Positions 1 to 10,253 of a stretch of 64,000 nucleotides of DNA are shown here, in pieces. The stretch's first letter is position 1. Every line of letters begins with the position of its first letter. The notes below the pieces were generated by a model, which saw only the letters and a program-made list of their open reading frames with translations, ran no database searches and was not told where the DNA came from. A program made the translations under genes and the position numbers. Origin of the DNA: Hanleya hanleyi (taxonomy: Eukaryota > Mollusca > Polyplacophora > Lepidopleurida > Hanleyidae); assembly GCA_036873755.1 (NCBI GenBank), contig JAVTVY010018844.1, positions 1-64,000 on the forward strand, given 5' to 3'.

Positions 1-125
1 GATTTTATGTAAAAGAAGATCATCATTTCTTGCTGACATCATTGAAAACTGTTGATCGCTTCTCTCTCATAGGAAAACATCTCGTGTTTTATTACTTTTA
101 TTTCATACACTTCTGAAATTGGTTA
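1..125 (+). mobile_element. PLE 3' segment fragment (end of an upstream copy)
   Basis: Positions about 10-115 match the conserved 3' segment found downstream of the reverse transcriptase in the other PLE copies of this window (compare 33470-33560 and 59236-59320): the same catcat / cattgaaaactgttga / cgcttctctc order is visible, with several substitutions and a decayed end. It is followed after about 20 nt by the 5'-truncated copy at 141, so two PLE copies lie head to tail here. The left part is outside the window. Confidence 0.6.
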
Positions 126-146
126 TAACTGTCATACCAAATAGGT

Positions 147-732
147 CTCCCAATGGGTACTAATTGTGCACCCCTGTTGGCTGACCTATATATGTTATCT
201 TATGAATATGACTTTATGCAGGCGCTTTTAAAAACCGATCAATTGGAAGCCCGTTCCTTCTCATTCACCAAACGCTATATAGACAATCTTCTCGCTGTGG
301 ATAATCGCTATATAAATGAAACAGTGAAGGATAAGTATCCACCTTCACTGGATAGCTACAGATAGTCATGCCGGCACATCATATTTATACCTACATCTCT
401 ATAAATACGAAGCGGGCCTTCTCTCTCGTCGACTTTATGACAAAAGTGATGATTACAATTTCGATATCATAAACTATCCCTTTCTGGACAGTATTGTCCC
501 AGTGGTACCAGCATATGGCGTATACATATCTCGCTTGGTAGCATTTGCTAGATCCTGTGTTAAATGTGACGATTTTAATCAACGTCACAAAGCATTATTG
601 CAGAGACTTATAAAACGGGGCTATACCACCAAGCGCCTCCACTCAAATGTGCTCAAATTTGGCGACACATATCGCTTGCTTATAGCAAAGTACGAGCATA
701 GCGTGCAAGATCTATGGCGTTTCGTTTCGTAA
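147..732 (+). pseudogene. PLE reverse transcriptase fragment (copy A)
   Basis: Two open stretches, 153-365 and 502-732, belong to one ancestral RT. The first has [13 protein letters not shown] followed by RYIDNLL, where the second catalytic Asp of the YIDD box is replaced by Asn. A short deletion at about 352-366 removes the bases that encode LKE in sister copies and shifts the frame. The second stretch carries the [15 protein letters not shown] and KFGDTYRLLIAKYE motifs and ends at the same place as all other copies. No endonuclease domain follows. It is broken and cannot encode an active enzyme. Confidence 0.75.
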
Positions 733-1032
733 TTTGTGTCTAATTTTGCTTAACCCGGAGCTAGAGGCCGTATGACCCCAATGTACTTCATGATACTCAT
801 ATGAACAGTCACAATCAAAGCGTGACTGAGATACATCATTCTCTGAATCACGACTTTACAACGAATATCATACGGATTAAGAATACTGATCGGCGGTACG
901 GATTTGATATTTTTGGAACATCATGATGTCTTGTCAGCATCATTGAAAACTGTTGACCGCTTCTGTCTTGCAGGAAATTAGCCAACGTTTATGTATACGA
1001 TGATTGTCTTTTTGAATTGGTGCTGCCTACAT

Positions 1033-1474
1033 CTGTTGCTGGTCAATATCGATAGCTATACCTGTTGTTGGTCAATGTCGATATCTATACCTGTTGTTGG
1101 TCAATGTCGATATCTATACCTGTTGTTGGTCAATGTCGATATCTATACCTGTTGTTGGTCAATGTCGATATCTATATCTGTTGTTGGTCAATGTCGATAT
1201 CTATACCTGTTGTTGGTCAATGTCGATATCTATACCTGTTGTTCGTCGTTGCTGATATCTATACGTGTTTTTCGTCGATGTCGATATCTATACATGTTGT
1301 TGGTCATTCTCTATATCTACTTCTGTTGTTGGTCTTTGTGGATATCTCTGTGTGTTGTTGGTCAATGTCGATATCTATACCTGTTTTGGTCGATGTCGAC
1401 ACCTATACATGTTGTTCAATTTAGATATCTGTATATGTAGTTGGTCAATGTCGATATCTGTGCCTATTGTTGGT
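1033..1474 (+). repeat. 29-bp minisatellite, about 15 units
   Basis: The unit reads ctgttgttggtcaatgtcga followed by tatctatac (29 nt), with unit starts at 1033, 1062, 1091, 1120 and so on. Central units are nearly identical and both edges are diverged. Because 29 is not a multiple of 3 and most units lack stops, overlapping pseudo-ORFs with an 87-nt period appear (991-1440, 1065-1424); they are repeat artefacts, not genes. The array sits inside the 3' segment of PLE copy A. Confidence 0.9.
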
Positions 1475-1658
1475 TGCTTTTGTTTATATAATATAATATT
1501 ATTTCTGCTTGCATTTTGGTGCTAATCGCTGGTGTGAATAAGATCACTGGATGACGGTTGGCTACTAAATGTCAGAACTGACGCATGTACATGACTTTAT
1601 CGGAAATATAAATTATGTAATGTTAAAACGATCATTAGGATTCAACCCATATCAGAAG

Positions 1659-2704
1659 ATGTACAGTCACGTTGCCAGTTCCGATCCAGTGTCAGTTCCG
1701 ACCCACTTCCCAGAACATTGCTTCTTGTCACAACCAAGATCACGCGAAATCTTAAAACATCTGGTGAATTCCAACAGTTGGTCAGTCTTCCAATCATGGT
1801 TAAATTATATGATGCATTTATTGGTTTTGTTAGAGGAAAGCTTTACACACCCACTTCATACATACGACTACGTCTGTCTGAGTACAAACGCCATGACCCA
1901 CCGTCATGAAAAAACAGTGTCGCCTGCTGGCACTTTCGATCAAAGTGTTGATGTTTTGCTTCTCACATATAATTATCATATGTTACTACGTATCTGTCAT
2001 AAATGTATTCACTCTAGTGTCACTCTAAAGGCTTCCCGCCCCATCGTTGACAACAACTGACGGAGCCAGTTCTGAACCGCCATCATCCATGGATGTCCAA
2101 GCCGGGTCATACCATGGCCTGAAAAGGTTTTGCAAACTCATCGTTCACTACGTAAATTCGTAACTTGAGTACTGATTCGCATTGCTTTCCTTTAATCTGC
2201 TATTCAGAGGTAGAATAAATAAAACTACCAGCGAATTAACATTTTCTCCATTGAGTATACGCTCATAAGTCATCGAAGATATTTCAGTGTCCAACCTATT
2301 TTGCTAATATGATCAGCTGGACCATGTCACTATCACCCTCCTACCCACATTTATTACGCCAAATGTACACTTCTGAGATTAAGACCTGCAAAACGAAATA
2401 TCCATCTATGCCCCTATTTTTGGGGAAAAGTTATCATGTTGACGATAAACCTGTGTATATATCTGGGTCAAAGGTCAATGCCAAAACGAGGCTGGATCAG
2501 AACAGGCGACAGTGGGTCGGAACTGACACCTCTCATTATGAAATGTAATCTTATATTCCCTACAGTTCAGTTCATCACCAGCTAAGCCTCTTTGGTAATA
2601 AATTCTTTAGACAGTTTTACGGCGGTCCTGGTATTGAACAATTTCCTATTGAAACAGCAGAAAATTTCAATTAGCTGGGTCGGAATGGCGACGTCTCTGT
2701 ACAT
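1659..2704. other. Inverted-repeat-bounded segment, possible DNA-transposon relic
   Basis: Two inverted pairs are nested in the order expected of long terminal inverted repeats: an outer imperfect pair of about 28 nt (1659-1687 with 2677-2704) and an inner perfect 19-nt pair (1689-1707 with 2511-2529), with about 147 extra bases between the two right-hand arms. The interior has chance-looking open frames (1569-2060, 1718-1909, 2309-2548) without a domain I recognise and no visible transposase. It could be a MITE or other non-autonomous DNA element; this is inference. Confidence 0.35.
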
Positions 2705-2755
2705 GTAATCAGCCGAGTCATTGGTTTCACCAGACACGCCTCCGCTTGTATTGTA

Positions 2756-3318
2756 GGAACTAGATTGATGGCCATCGAGACTTTTAAAATTTCAAATGGT
2801 AATAGTCCTGAATATTTATCGCAACTTGTTAACAAGAAGGAAAGATTTTATAATTTCAGGTACTCTAATTTACTCGATCTTCCTAAAGTCCGAACTGAGC
2901 GGCATGGTATAAATAGTTTTAGATACAAGAATGCCAAACTATGGAATGATCTCCCCGAACATATACGAGCGACTTCAAATTTTAACGATTTTAAGAAACT
3001 AGTCAATGTATGGAATGGAAAGGAATGTAACTGCTCCATATGTCGCCAGTAATGTGCCCGCTATCTGTTTTATGCAGCTATATATTTAATAGATACAAAA
3101 ATGGAGTTATTCCATTTCTCCCAGTAGCAGTCAAAAAGTACCTGTGATATCGAACTGTGATAAAAAATATTTTTATTATGCTTGTATATATGTATATTTA
3201 TATGATTTTATTGATTTTAAACGTCGGTCGTAAAAGTTCCACGGAGCTTGTGTTTGCTATGTTCCTTGTACAAATGTACACCGACTCTAAATAAAATTTA
3301 CTATGACTATGACTAATA
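2756..3318 (+). mobile_element. 3' end of a non-LTR retrotransposon (LINE)
   Basis: An open stretch at 2765-3052 translates into the C-terminal region typical of CR1/Jockey-type LINE polymerases: a YLSQLV start, then LPKVRTERHGINSFRY, then LWNDLPEHIRA and a terminal CNCSICRQ. It is followed by a short AT-rich tail with AATAAA near 3290 and a small tactatgactatgact repeat, a common form of LINE 3' end. Everything upstream (endonuclease, RT core) is missing, as expected of 5' truncation. Its end abuts the 31-bp satellite. Confidence 0.65.
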
Positions 3319-6300
3319 TAGGCTATCATGTATATTTGTTTGTAGGAACTAGGCTATCATGTATATTTGTTTGCAGGAACTAGGCTATCATGTATATTTG
3401 TTTGCAGGAACTAGGCTATCATGTATATTTGTTTGCAGGAACTAGGCTATCATGTATATTTGTTTGCAGGAACTAGGCTATCATGTATATTTGTTTGTAG
3501 GAACTAGGCTATCATGTATATTTGTTTGTAGGAACTAGGCTATCATATATATTTTTTTGCAGGAACTAGGCTATCATGTATATTTGTTTGTAGGAACTAG
3601 GCTATCATGTATATTTGTTTGTAGGAACTAGGCTATCATGTATATTTGTTTGTAGGAACTAGGCTATCATGTATATTTGTTTGTAGGAACTAGGCTATCA
3701 TGTATATTTGTTTGCAGGAACTAGGCTATCATGTATATTTGTTTGCAGGAACTAGGCTATCATGTATATTTGTTTGCAGGAACTAGGCTATCATGTATAT
3801 TTGTTTGCAGGAACTAGGCTATCATGTATATTTGTTTGCAGGAACTAGGCTATCATGTACATTTGTTTGTAGGAACTAGGCTATCATGTATATTTGTTTG
3901 CAGGAACTAGGCTATCATGTATATTTGTTTGCAGGTACTAGGATATCATGTATATTTGTTTGCAGGAACTATGCTATCATGTATATTTGTTTGTAGGAAC
4001 TAGGCTATCATGTATAGTTGTTTGCAGGAACTAGGCTATCATGTACATTTGTTTGTAGGAACTAGGCTATCATGTATATTTGTTTGCAGGAACTAGGCTA
4101 TCATGTATATTTGTTTGCAGGTACTAGGCTATCATGTATATTTGTTTGCAGGAACTATGCTATCATGTATATTTGTTTGTAGGGACTAGGCTATCATGTA
4201 TATTTGTTTGCAGGAACTATGCTATCATGTATATTTGTTTGCAGGTGCTAGGCTATCATGTATATTTGTTTGCAGGTACTAGGCTATCATGTATATTTGT
4301 TTGCAGGAACTAGGCTATCATGTATATTTGTTTGCAGGTACTAGGCTATCATGTATATTTGTTTGCAGGAACTACGCTATCATGTATATTTGTTTGTAGG
4401 AACTAGGCTATCATGTATAGTTGTTTGCAGGAACTAGGCTATCATGTACATTTGTAGGCTATCATGTATATTTGTTTGCAGGAACTAGGCTATCATGTAT
4501 ATTTGTTTGCAGGTACTAGGCTATCATGTATATTTGTTTGCAGGAACTAGGCTATCATGTATATTTGTTTGCAGGAACTATGCTATCATGTATATTTGTT
4601 TGCAGGAACTAGGCTATCATGTATATTTGTTTGCAGGAACTAGGCTATCATGTATATTTGTTTGCAGGAACTATGCTATCATGTATATTTGTTTGCAGGA
4701 ACTAGGCTATCATGTATATTTGTTTGCAGGAACTAGGCTATCATGTATATTTGTTTGCAGGAACTAGGCTATCATGTATATTTGTTTGTAGGAACTTAGC
4801 TATCATGTATATTTGTTTGCAGGAACTAGGCTATCATGTACATTTGTTTGTAGGAACTAGGCTATCATGTATATTTGTTTGCAGGAACTAGGCTATCATG
4901 TATATTTGTTTGCAGGAACTAGGCTATCATGTATATTTGTTTGCAGGAACTAGGCTATCATGTATATTTGTTTGCAGGAACTAGGCTATCATGTATATTT
5001 GTTTGCAGAAACTAGGCTATCATGTATATTTGTTTGTAGGAACTAGGTTATCATGTATATTTGTTTGCAGGAACTAGGCTATCATGTATATTTGTTTGCA
5101 GGAACTAGGCTATCATGTATATTTGTTTGCAGGAACTAGGCTATCATGTATATTTGTTTGCAGGAACTAGGCTATCATGTACATTTGTTTGCAGGAACTA
5201 TTATCATGTACATTTGTTTGCAGGAACTAGGCTATCATGTATTTGTTTGCAGGAACTAGGCTATCATGTATATTTGTTTGCAGGAACTAGGCTATCATGT
5301 ATATTTGTTTGCAGGAACTAGGCTATCATGTACATTTGTTTGTAGGAACTAGGCTATCATGTATATTTGTTTGCAGGAACTAGGCTATCATGTATATTTG
5401 TTTGCAGGAACTAGGCTATCATGTATATTTGTTTGTAGGAACTAGGCTATCATGTATATTTGTTTGCAGGAACTAGGCTGTCGTGTATATTTGTTTGTAG
5501 GAACTAGGCTATCATGTACATTTGTTTGCAGGAACTAGGCTATCATGTATATTTGTTTGCAGGAACTAGGCTGTCGTGTATATTTGTTTGCAGGAACTAG
5601 GCTGTCGTGTATATTTGTTGGCAGGAACTCGGCTATCATGTACATTTGTTTGTAGGGACTAGGCTATCATGTATATTTGTTTGCAGGAACTAGGCTATCA
5701 TGTATATTTGTTTGCAGGAACTAGGCTATCTTGTAGGAACTAGGCTATCATGTATATTTGTTTGCAGGAACTAGGCTATCATGTATATTTGTTTGCAGGA
5801 ACTAGGCTATCATGTATATTTGTTTGCAGGAACTAGGCTATCATGTATATTTGTTTGTAGGAACTAGGCTATCATGTATATTTGTTTGCAGGAACTAGGC
5901 TATCATGTACATTTGTTTGTAGGAACTAGGCTATCATGTATATTTGTTTGCAGGAACTAGGCTATCATGTATATTTGTTTGCAGGTACTAGGATATCATG
6001 TATATTTGTTTGCAGGAACTATGCTATCATGTATATTTGTTTGTAGGAACTAGGCTATCATGTATAGTTGTTTGCAGGAACTAGGCTATCATGTACATTT
6101 GTTTGTAGGAACTAGGCTATCATGTATATTTGTTTGCAGGAACTAGGCTATCATGTATATTTGTTTGCAGGTACTAGGCTATCATGTATATTTGTTTGCA
6201 GGAACTATGCTATCATGTATATTTGTTTGTAGGGACTAGGCTATCATGTATATTTGTTTGCAGGAACTATGCTATCATGTATATTTGTTTGCAGGTGCTA

Positions 6301-9074
6301 GGCTATCATGTATATTTGTTTGCAGGTACTAGGCTATCATGTATATTTGTTTGCAGGAACTAGGCTATCATGTATATTTGTTTGCAGGTACTAGGCTATC
6401 ATGTATATTTGTTTGCAGGAACTACGCTATCATGTATATTTGTTTGTAGGAACTAGGCTATCATGTATAGTTGTTTGCAGGAACTAGGCTATCATGTACA
6501 TTTGTAGGCTATCATGTATATTTGTTTGCAGGAACTAGGCTATCATGTATATTTGTTTGCAGGTACTAGGCTATCATGTATATTTGTTTGCAGGAACTAG
6601 GCTATCATGTATATTTGTTTGCAGGAACTATGCTATCATGTATATTTGTTTGCAGGAACTAGGCTATCATGTATATTTGTTTGCAGGAACTAGGCTATCA
6701 TGTATATTTGTTTGCAGGAACTATGCTATCATGTATATTTGTTTGCAGGAACTAGGCTATCATGTATATTTGTTTGCAGGAACTAGGCTATCATGTATAT
6801 TTGTTTGCAGGAACTAGGCTATCATGTATATTTGTTTGCAGGAACTAGGCTATCATGTATATTTGTTTGCAGGAACTAGGCTATCATGTATATTTGTTTG
6901 CAGGAACTAGGCTATCATGTACATTTGTTTGTAGGAACTAGGCTATCATGTATATTTGTTTGCAGGAACTAGGCTATCATGTATATTTGTTTGCAGGAAC
7001 TAGGCTATCATGTATATTTGTTTGCAGGAACTAGGCTATCATGTATATTTGTTTGCAGGAACTAGGCTATCATGTATATTTGTTTGTAGGAACTAGGTTA
7101 TCATGTATATTTGTTTGCAGGAACTAGGCTATCATGTATATTTGTTTGCAGGAACTAGGCTATCATGTATATTTGTTTGCAGGAACTAGGCTATCATGTA
7201 TATTTGTTTGCAGGAACTAGGCTATCATGTACATTTGTTTGCAGGAACTAGGCTATCATGTATATTTGTTTGCAGGAACTATGCTATCATGTATATTTGT
7301 TTGCAGGAACTAGGCTATCATGTATATTTGTTTGCAGGAACTAGGCTATCATGTATATTTGTTTGCAGGAACTAGGCTATCATGTATATTTGTTTGCAGG
7401 AACTAGGCTATCATGTATATTTGTTTGTAGGAACTAGGCTATCATGTATATTTGTTTGCAGGAACTAGGCTATCATGTATATTTGTTTGCAGGAACTAGG
7501 CTATCATGTACATTTGTTTGCAGGAACTAGGCTATCATGTATATTTGTTTGCAGGAACTAGGCTATCATGTATATTTGTTTGTAGGAACTAGGCTATCAT
7601 GTACATTTGTTTGCAGGAACTAGGCTATCATGTATATTTGTTTGCAGGAACTAGGCTATCATGTATATTTGTTTGCAGGAACTAGGCTATCATGTATATT
7701 TGTTTGCAGGAACTAGGCTATCATGTATATTTGTTTGCAGGAACTAGGCTATCATGTATATTTGTTTGCAGAAACTAGGCTATCATGTATATTTGTTTGT
7801 AGGAACTAGGCTATCATGTACATTTGTTTGTAGGAACTAGGCTATCATGTATATTTGTTTGCAGGAACTAGGCTATCATGTATATTTGTTTGTAGGAACT
7901 AGGCTATCATGTATAGTCGTTTGTAGGAACTAGGCTATCATGTATATTTGTTTGTAGGAACTAGGCTATCATGTATAGTTGTTTGTAGGAACTAGGCTAT
8001 CTTGTATAGTTGTTTGTAGGAACTAGGCTATCATGTATAATTGTTTGTAGGAACTAGGCTATCATGTATAGTTGTTTGTAGAAACTAGGCTATCATGTAT
8101 AATTGTTTATAGGAACTAGGCTATCATGTATAGTTGTTTGTAGGAACTAGGCTATCATGTATAGTTGTTTGTAGGAACAGGCTATCATGTATATTTGTTT
8201 GTGGGAACTAGGCTATCATGTATAGTTGTTTGTAGGAACTAAGGCTATCTTTGTATAGTTGTTTGTAGGAACTAGGCTATCATGTATAATTGTTTACATG
8301 GGAACTAGGCTATCATGTATAGTTGTTTGTAGAAACTAGGCTATCATGTATAATTGTTTGTAGGAACTAGGCTATCATGTATAGTTGTTTGTAGGAACTA
8401 GGCTATCATGTATAGTTGTTTGTAGGAACTAGGCTATCATTTATAGTCGTTTGTAGGAACTAGGCTATCATGTACATTTGTTTGCAGGAACTAGGCTATC
8501 ATGTATATTTGTTTGCAGGAACTAGGCTATCATGTATAGTCGTTTGTAAAGACAAGAGCTATCATGTATATTTGTTTACAGGAACTAGGCTATCATATAG
8601 TCGTTTGTAGGAACTTTTTAGGCTATCATGTATATTTGTTTGCAGGAACAGGCTATCATGTATATTTGTTTGTAGGAACTTAGGCTATCATGTATAGTCG
8701 TTTGAAGGAACTAGGCTATCATGTATATTTGTTTGTAGGAACTAGGCTATCATGTATAGTTGTTTGTAGGAACTAGGCTATCATGTATAGTTGTTTGTAC
8801 GATCTAGGCTATCATGTATAGTTGTTTGTAGGAACTAGGCTAGCATGTATAATTGTTTGTAGGAACTAGGCTATCATGTATAGCCGTTTGTAGGAACTAT
8901 GCTATCATGTATAGTTGTTTGTAGGAACTAGGCTATCATTTATATTTGTTTGTAGGAACTAGGCTATCATGTATAGTTGTTTGTGGGAACTAGGCTAGCA
9001 TGTATAATTGTTTGTAGGAACTAGGCTAGCATGTATAGTTGTTTGTGGGAACTAGGCCATAATGTATAGTTGTT
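3319..9074 (+). repeat. 31-bp satellite array, about 185 units
   Basis: The consensus unit is aggctatcatgtatatttgt followed by ttgcaggaact (31 nt). From 3319 to about 7910 units are highly homogeneous, with recurrent variants (tgtacattt, gcaggtact, ctatgctatc). From about 7910 to 9074 a second subfamily dominates (tatagttgtttgtagg) and units are more diverged, with indels. Periodic open frames inside (4495-4767, 5115-5321, 6545-6817) repeat a 31-residue pattern in three phases and are artefacts. Each unit carries an ATG and a TTTGTTTGCAG stretch that resembles a 3' splice site. The array is flanked by a LINE tail on the left and a PLE 3' tail on the right. Confidence 0.95.
3841..7240 (+). repeat. 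Large internal duplication inside the satellite (offset 2050 bp)
   Basis: Rare unit variants recur with a constant offset of 2050 bp: ggatatcatg at 3941 and 5991, a shortened unit (catttgtaggctatc) near 4450 and 6500, identical 90-codon open stretches at 4495 and 6545, and aactaggtta at 5041 and 7091. The shared block therefore spans roughly 3841-5190 and 5891-7240. A few sites differ between copies (for example near 4790 versus 6840), so the duplication is recent but not brand new. Confidence 0.8.
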
Positions 9075-9200
9075 TTTTTTTCTTTCATGCATGTTTGAAA
9101 TTGATGCTGTCATATGAAAAACGTCTTTCGGTTATTTATGCTGAAATTCGTTGGCGGACGACGGCTGAATATTGAATGTCAGACCCGAGGCATAAAGACT
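9075..9200 (+). mobile_element. PLE 3' tail at the right edge of the satellite
   Basis: Directly after the last satellite unit the sequence reads ttctttcatgcatgtttgaa, then attgatgctgt, then a ggacgacggctga stretch and a degenerate gaatgtcagacc. This follows the order of the last 100 nt of the PLE 3' segment (compare 33550-33665). It is diverged, so an older subfamily is likely. Confidence 0.5.
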
Positions 9201-9999
9201 GCCACCAGAGGTATTGCTGATGTGTTGCCTAGTCATGATGTCATGGCCATGATGGTGATATATATCTCTGTTACTCTGTTGTTTTGGAAGGTATGCCTCC
9301 CAACTGAAAAGGGGACATAACCGTGTAGTCTTAGTTTAGGATATGTTAATTGAGATTGAAGGCTGTGGGAGGGGAGGGGGTGTCGTTACGTTCAACAATT
9401 CAAATATGTGGAAAACCACAAGTGTCGAATTATCGAGTGCATAACGAAACTTCGGTTACCAATAATCGGTTAGACTAGCCGGCCTTTAGCTGAGTAAAGG
9501 AGGGGAGGTAATACATGGACAAATGACACTGCTGCTTCTATCCGGACTTACTTTAGTTTCTAATTTATTCATTCGACAACCTAACGTAGACACACTATAT
9601 ATAAAAGGTTTGGTTTCGATTCGATAGCTGATTATGTGAAAAGTGGTTTTCCATTTGAGAGAGAGAAAATCATTGAAAGAGTATCGAAACAGTTGATACT
9701 CAGCTTTCTGTAGTTGGTTTATTAACATAGGTCATACAAAGGTGGATCTTCGTATATGATAATGATAAACCCCGTGCGAAATATGGTACTCAGTGACCAT
9801 GAAAAACAGTTTGATACCCGTAAGATATAGAGGCCGCTTGAATCCTTCGTTCTGTCAGGCGTGACTTGGCTTTACGAAAATAAAATCACAACGACACACC
9901 CACGGCACACGGACTGGCTGCCGTGCGATTTTCCTGCAAAATAAACTAAGTATTTATTTCATGGAAGTTGGATAAGGAACAGGGAAAGTAGCCAACAAG
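9201..9999 (+). promoter_or_regulatory. Upstream region of gene 1, candidate TATA element
   Basis: No gene is visible between the PLE tail and the first codon of gene 1. A TATATATAAAAGG element lies at about 9596-9608, roughly 390 nt upstream of the ATG, and could be a TATA box if the 5' UTR is that long; nothing else in the sequence confirms a transcription start. The open frame 9486-9728 on the minus strand looks like chance. Confidence 0.25.
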
Positions 10000-10253
10000 A
10001 TGATGAAGGAAGAGATAACATTTAAACAGAGAAGTAATAGAAAATACTACATCTTAGTGGGGATTGCAGCGCTTGCAGCTGGGTTAATAATAGGAATACT
10101 CATTGGTAGATATGCGATATCCCGAGATACAGGTGATCGCGATGGTGTGTTTCTACCTGGAGTATCGAAGAAAATCATCACTGATGGACCAGATAGTGTG
10201 ACGCAGGATATACTGCAGAATATCAGCCCAGAAAATATTAGGAACCATTTGAG
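10000..10253 (+). CDS. Gene 1 exon 1: cytoplasmic tail and membrane anchor
   Basis: It starts at the ATG-ATG pair at 10000. Charged residues 1-15 are followed by a hydrophobic segment ([20 protein letters not shown]), as in type II membrane proteins. It ends [10 protein letters not shown] plus AG, with donor GTAAGAG (phase 2), matching the exon 1 end of gene 2. Confidence 0.85.

Larger units (their letters stand above)
141..1600 (+). mobile_element. PLE copy A, 5'-truncated, with minisatellite inside its 3' segment
   Basis: The copy begins within the reverse transcriptase just before the [12 protein letters not shown] motif, runs to the RT C-terminus at 732, and continues into the common 3' segment (733-1020: the gccgtatga motif, the 806-828 hairpin, the cttgcagg stretch and the tttttgaat stretch). 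The 3' segment is interrupted at about 1030 by a 29-bp tandem array and appears to resume at about 1515, where ggtgctaat, then atgacggttggct and a final gacgc resemble the terminal part of the intact copies. Family assignment to PLE is by motif recall. Confidence 0.65.

Noticed and set aside
991..1525. Long overlapping ORFs with repeated YLYLLLVNVD pattern
   Set aside because: They come from a 29-bp repeat read in three phases; no domain, no start context, and the array lies inside a transposon.
1569..2060. 163-codon ORF as a novel gene
   Set aside because: No domain recognised, overlaps a PLE tail and the inverted-repeat segment, and composition looks non-coding.
4495..6817. ORFs with MYICLQELGYHVYLFAG pattern as a repeat protein
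   Set aside because: Same pattern in three phases of the satellite; no upstream coding signal.
3319..9074. CRISPR-like regular repeats
   Set aside because: Units of 31 bp are contiguous without spacers and the DNA is eukaryotic.
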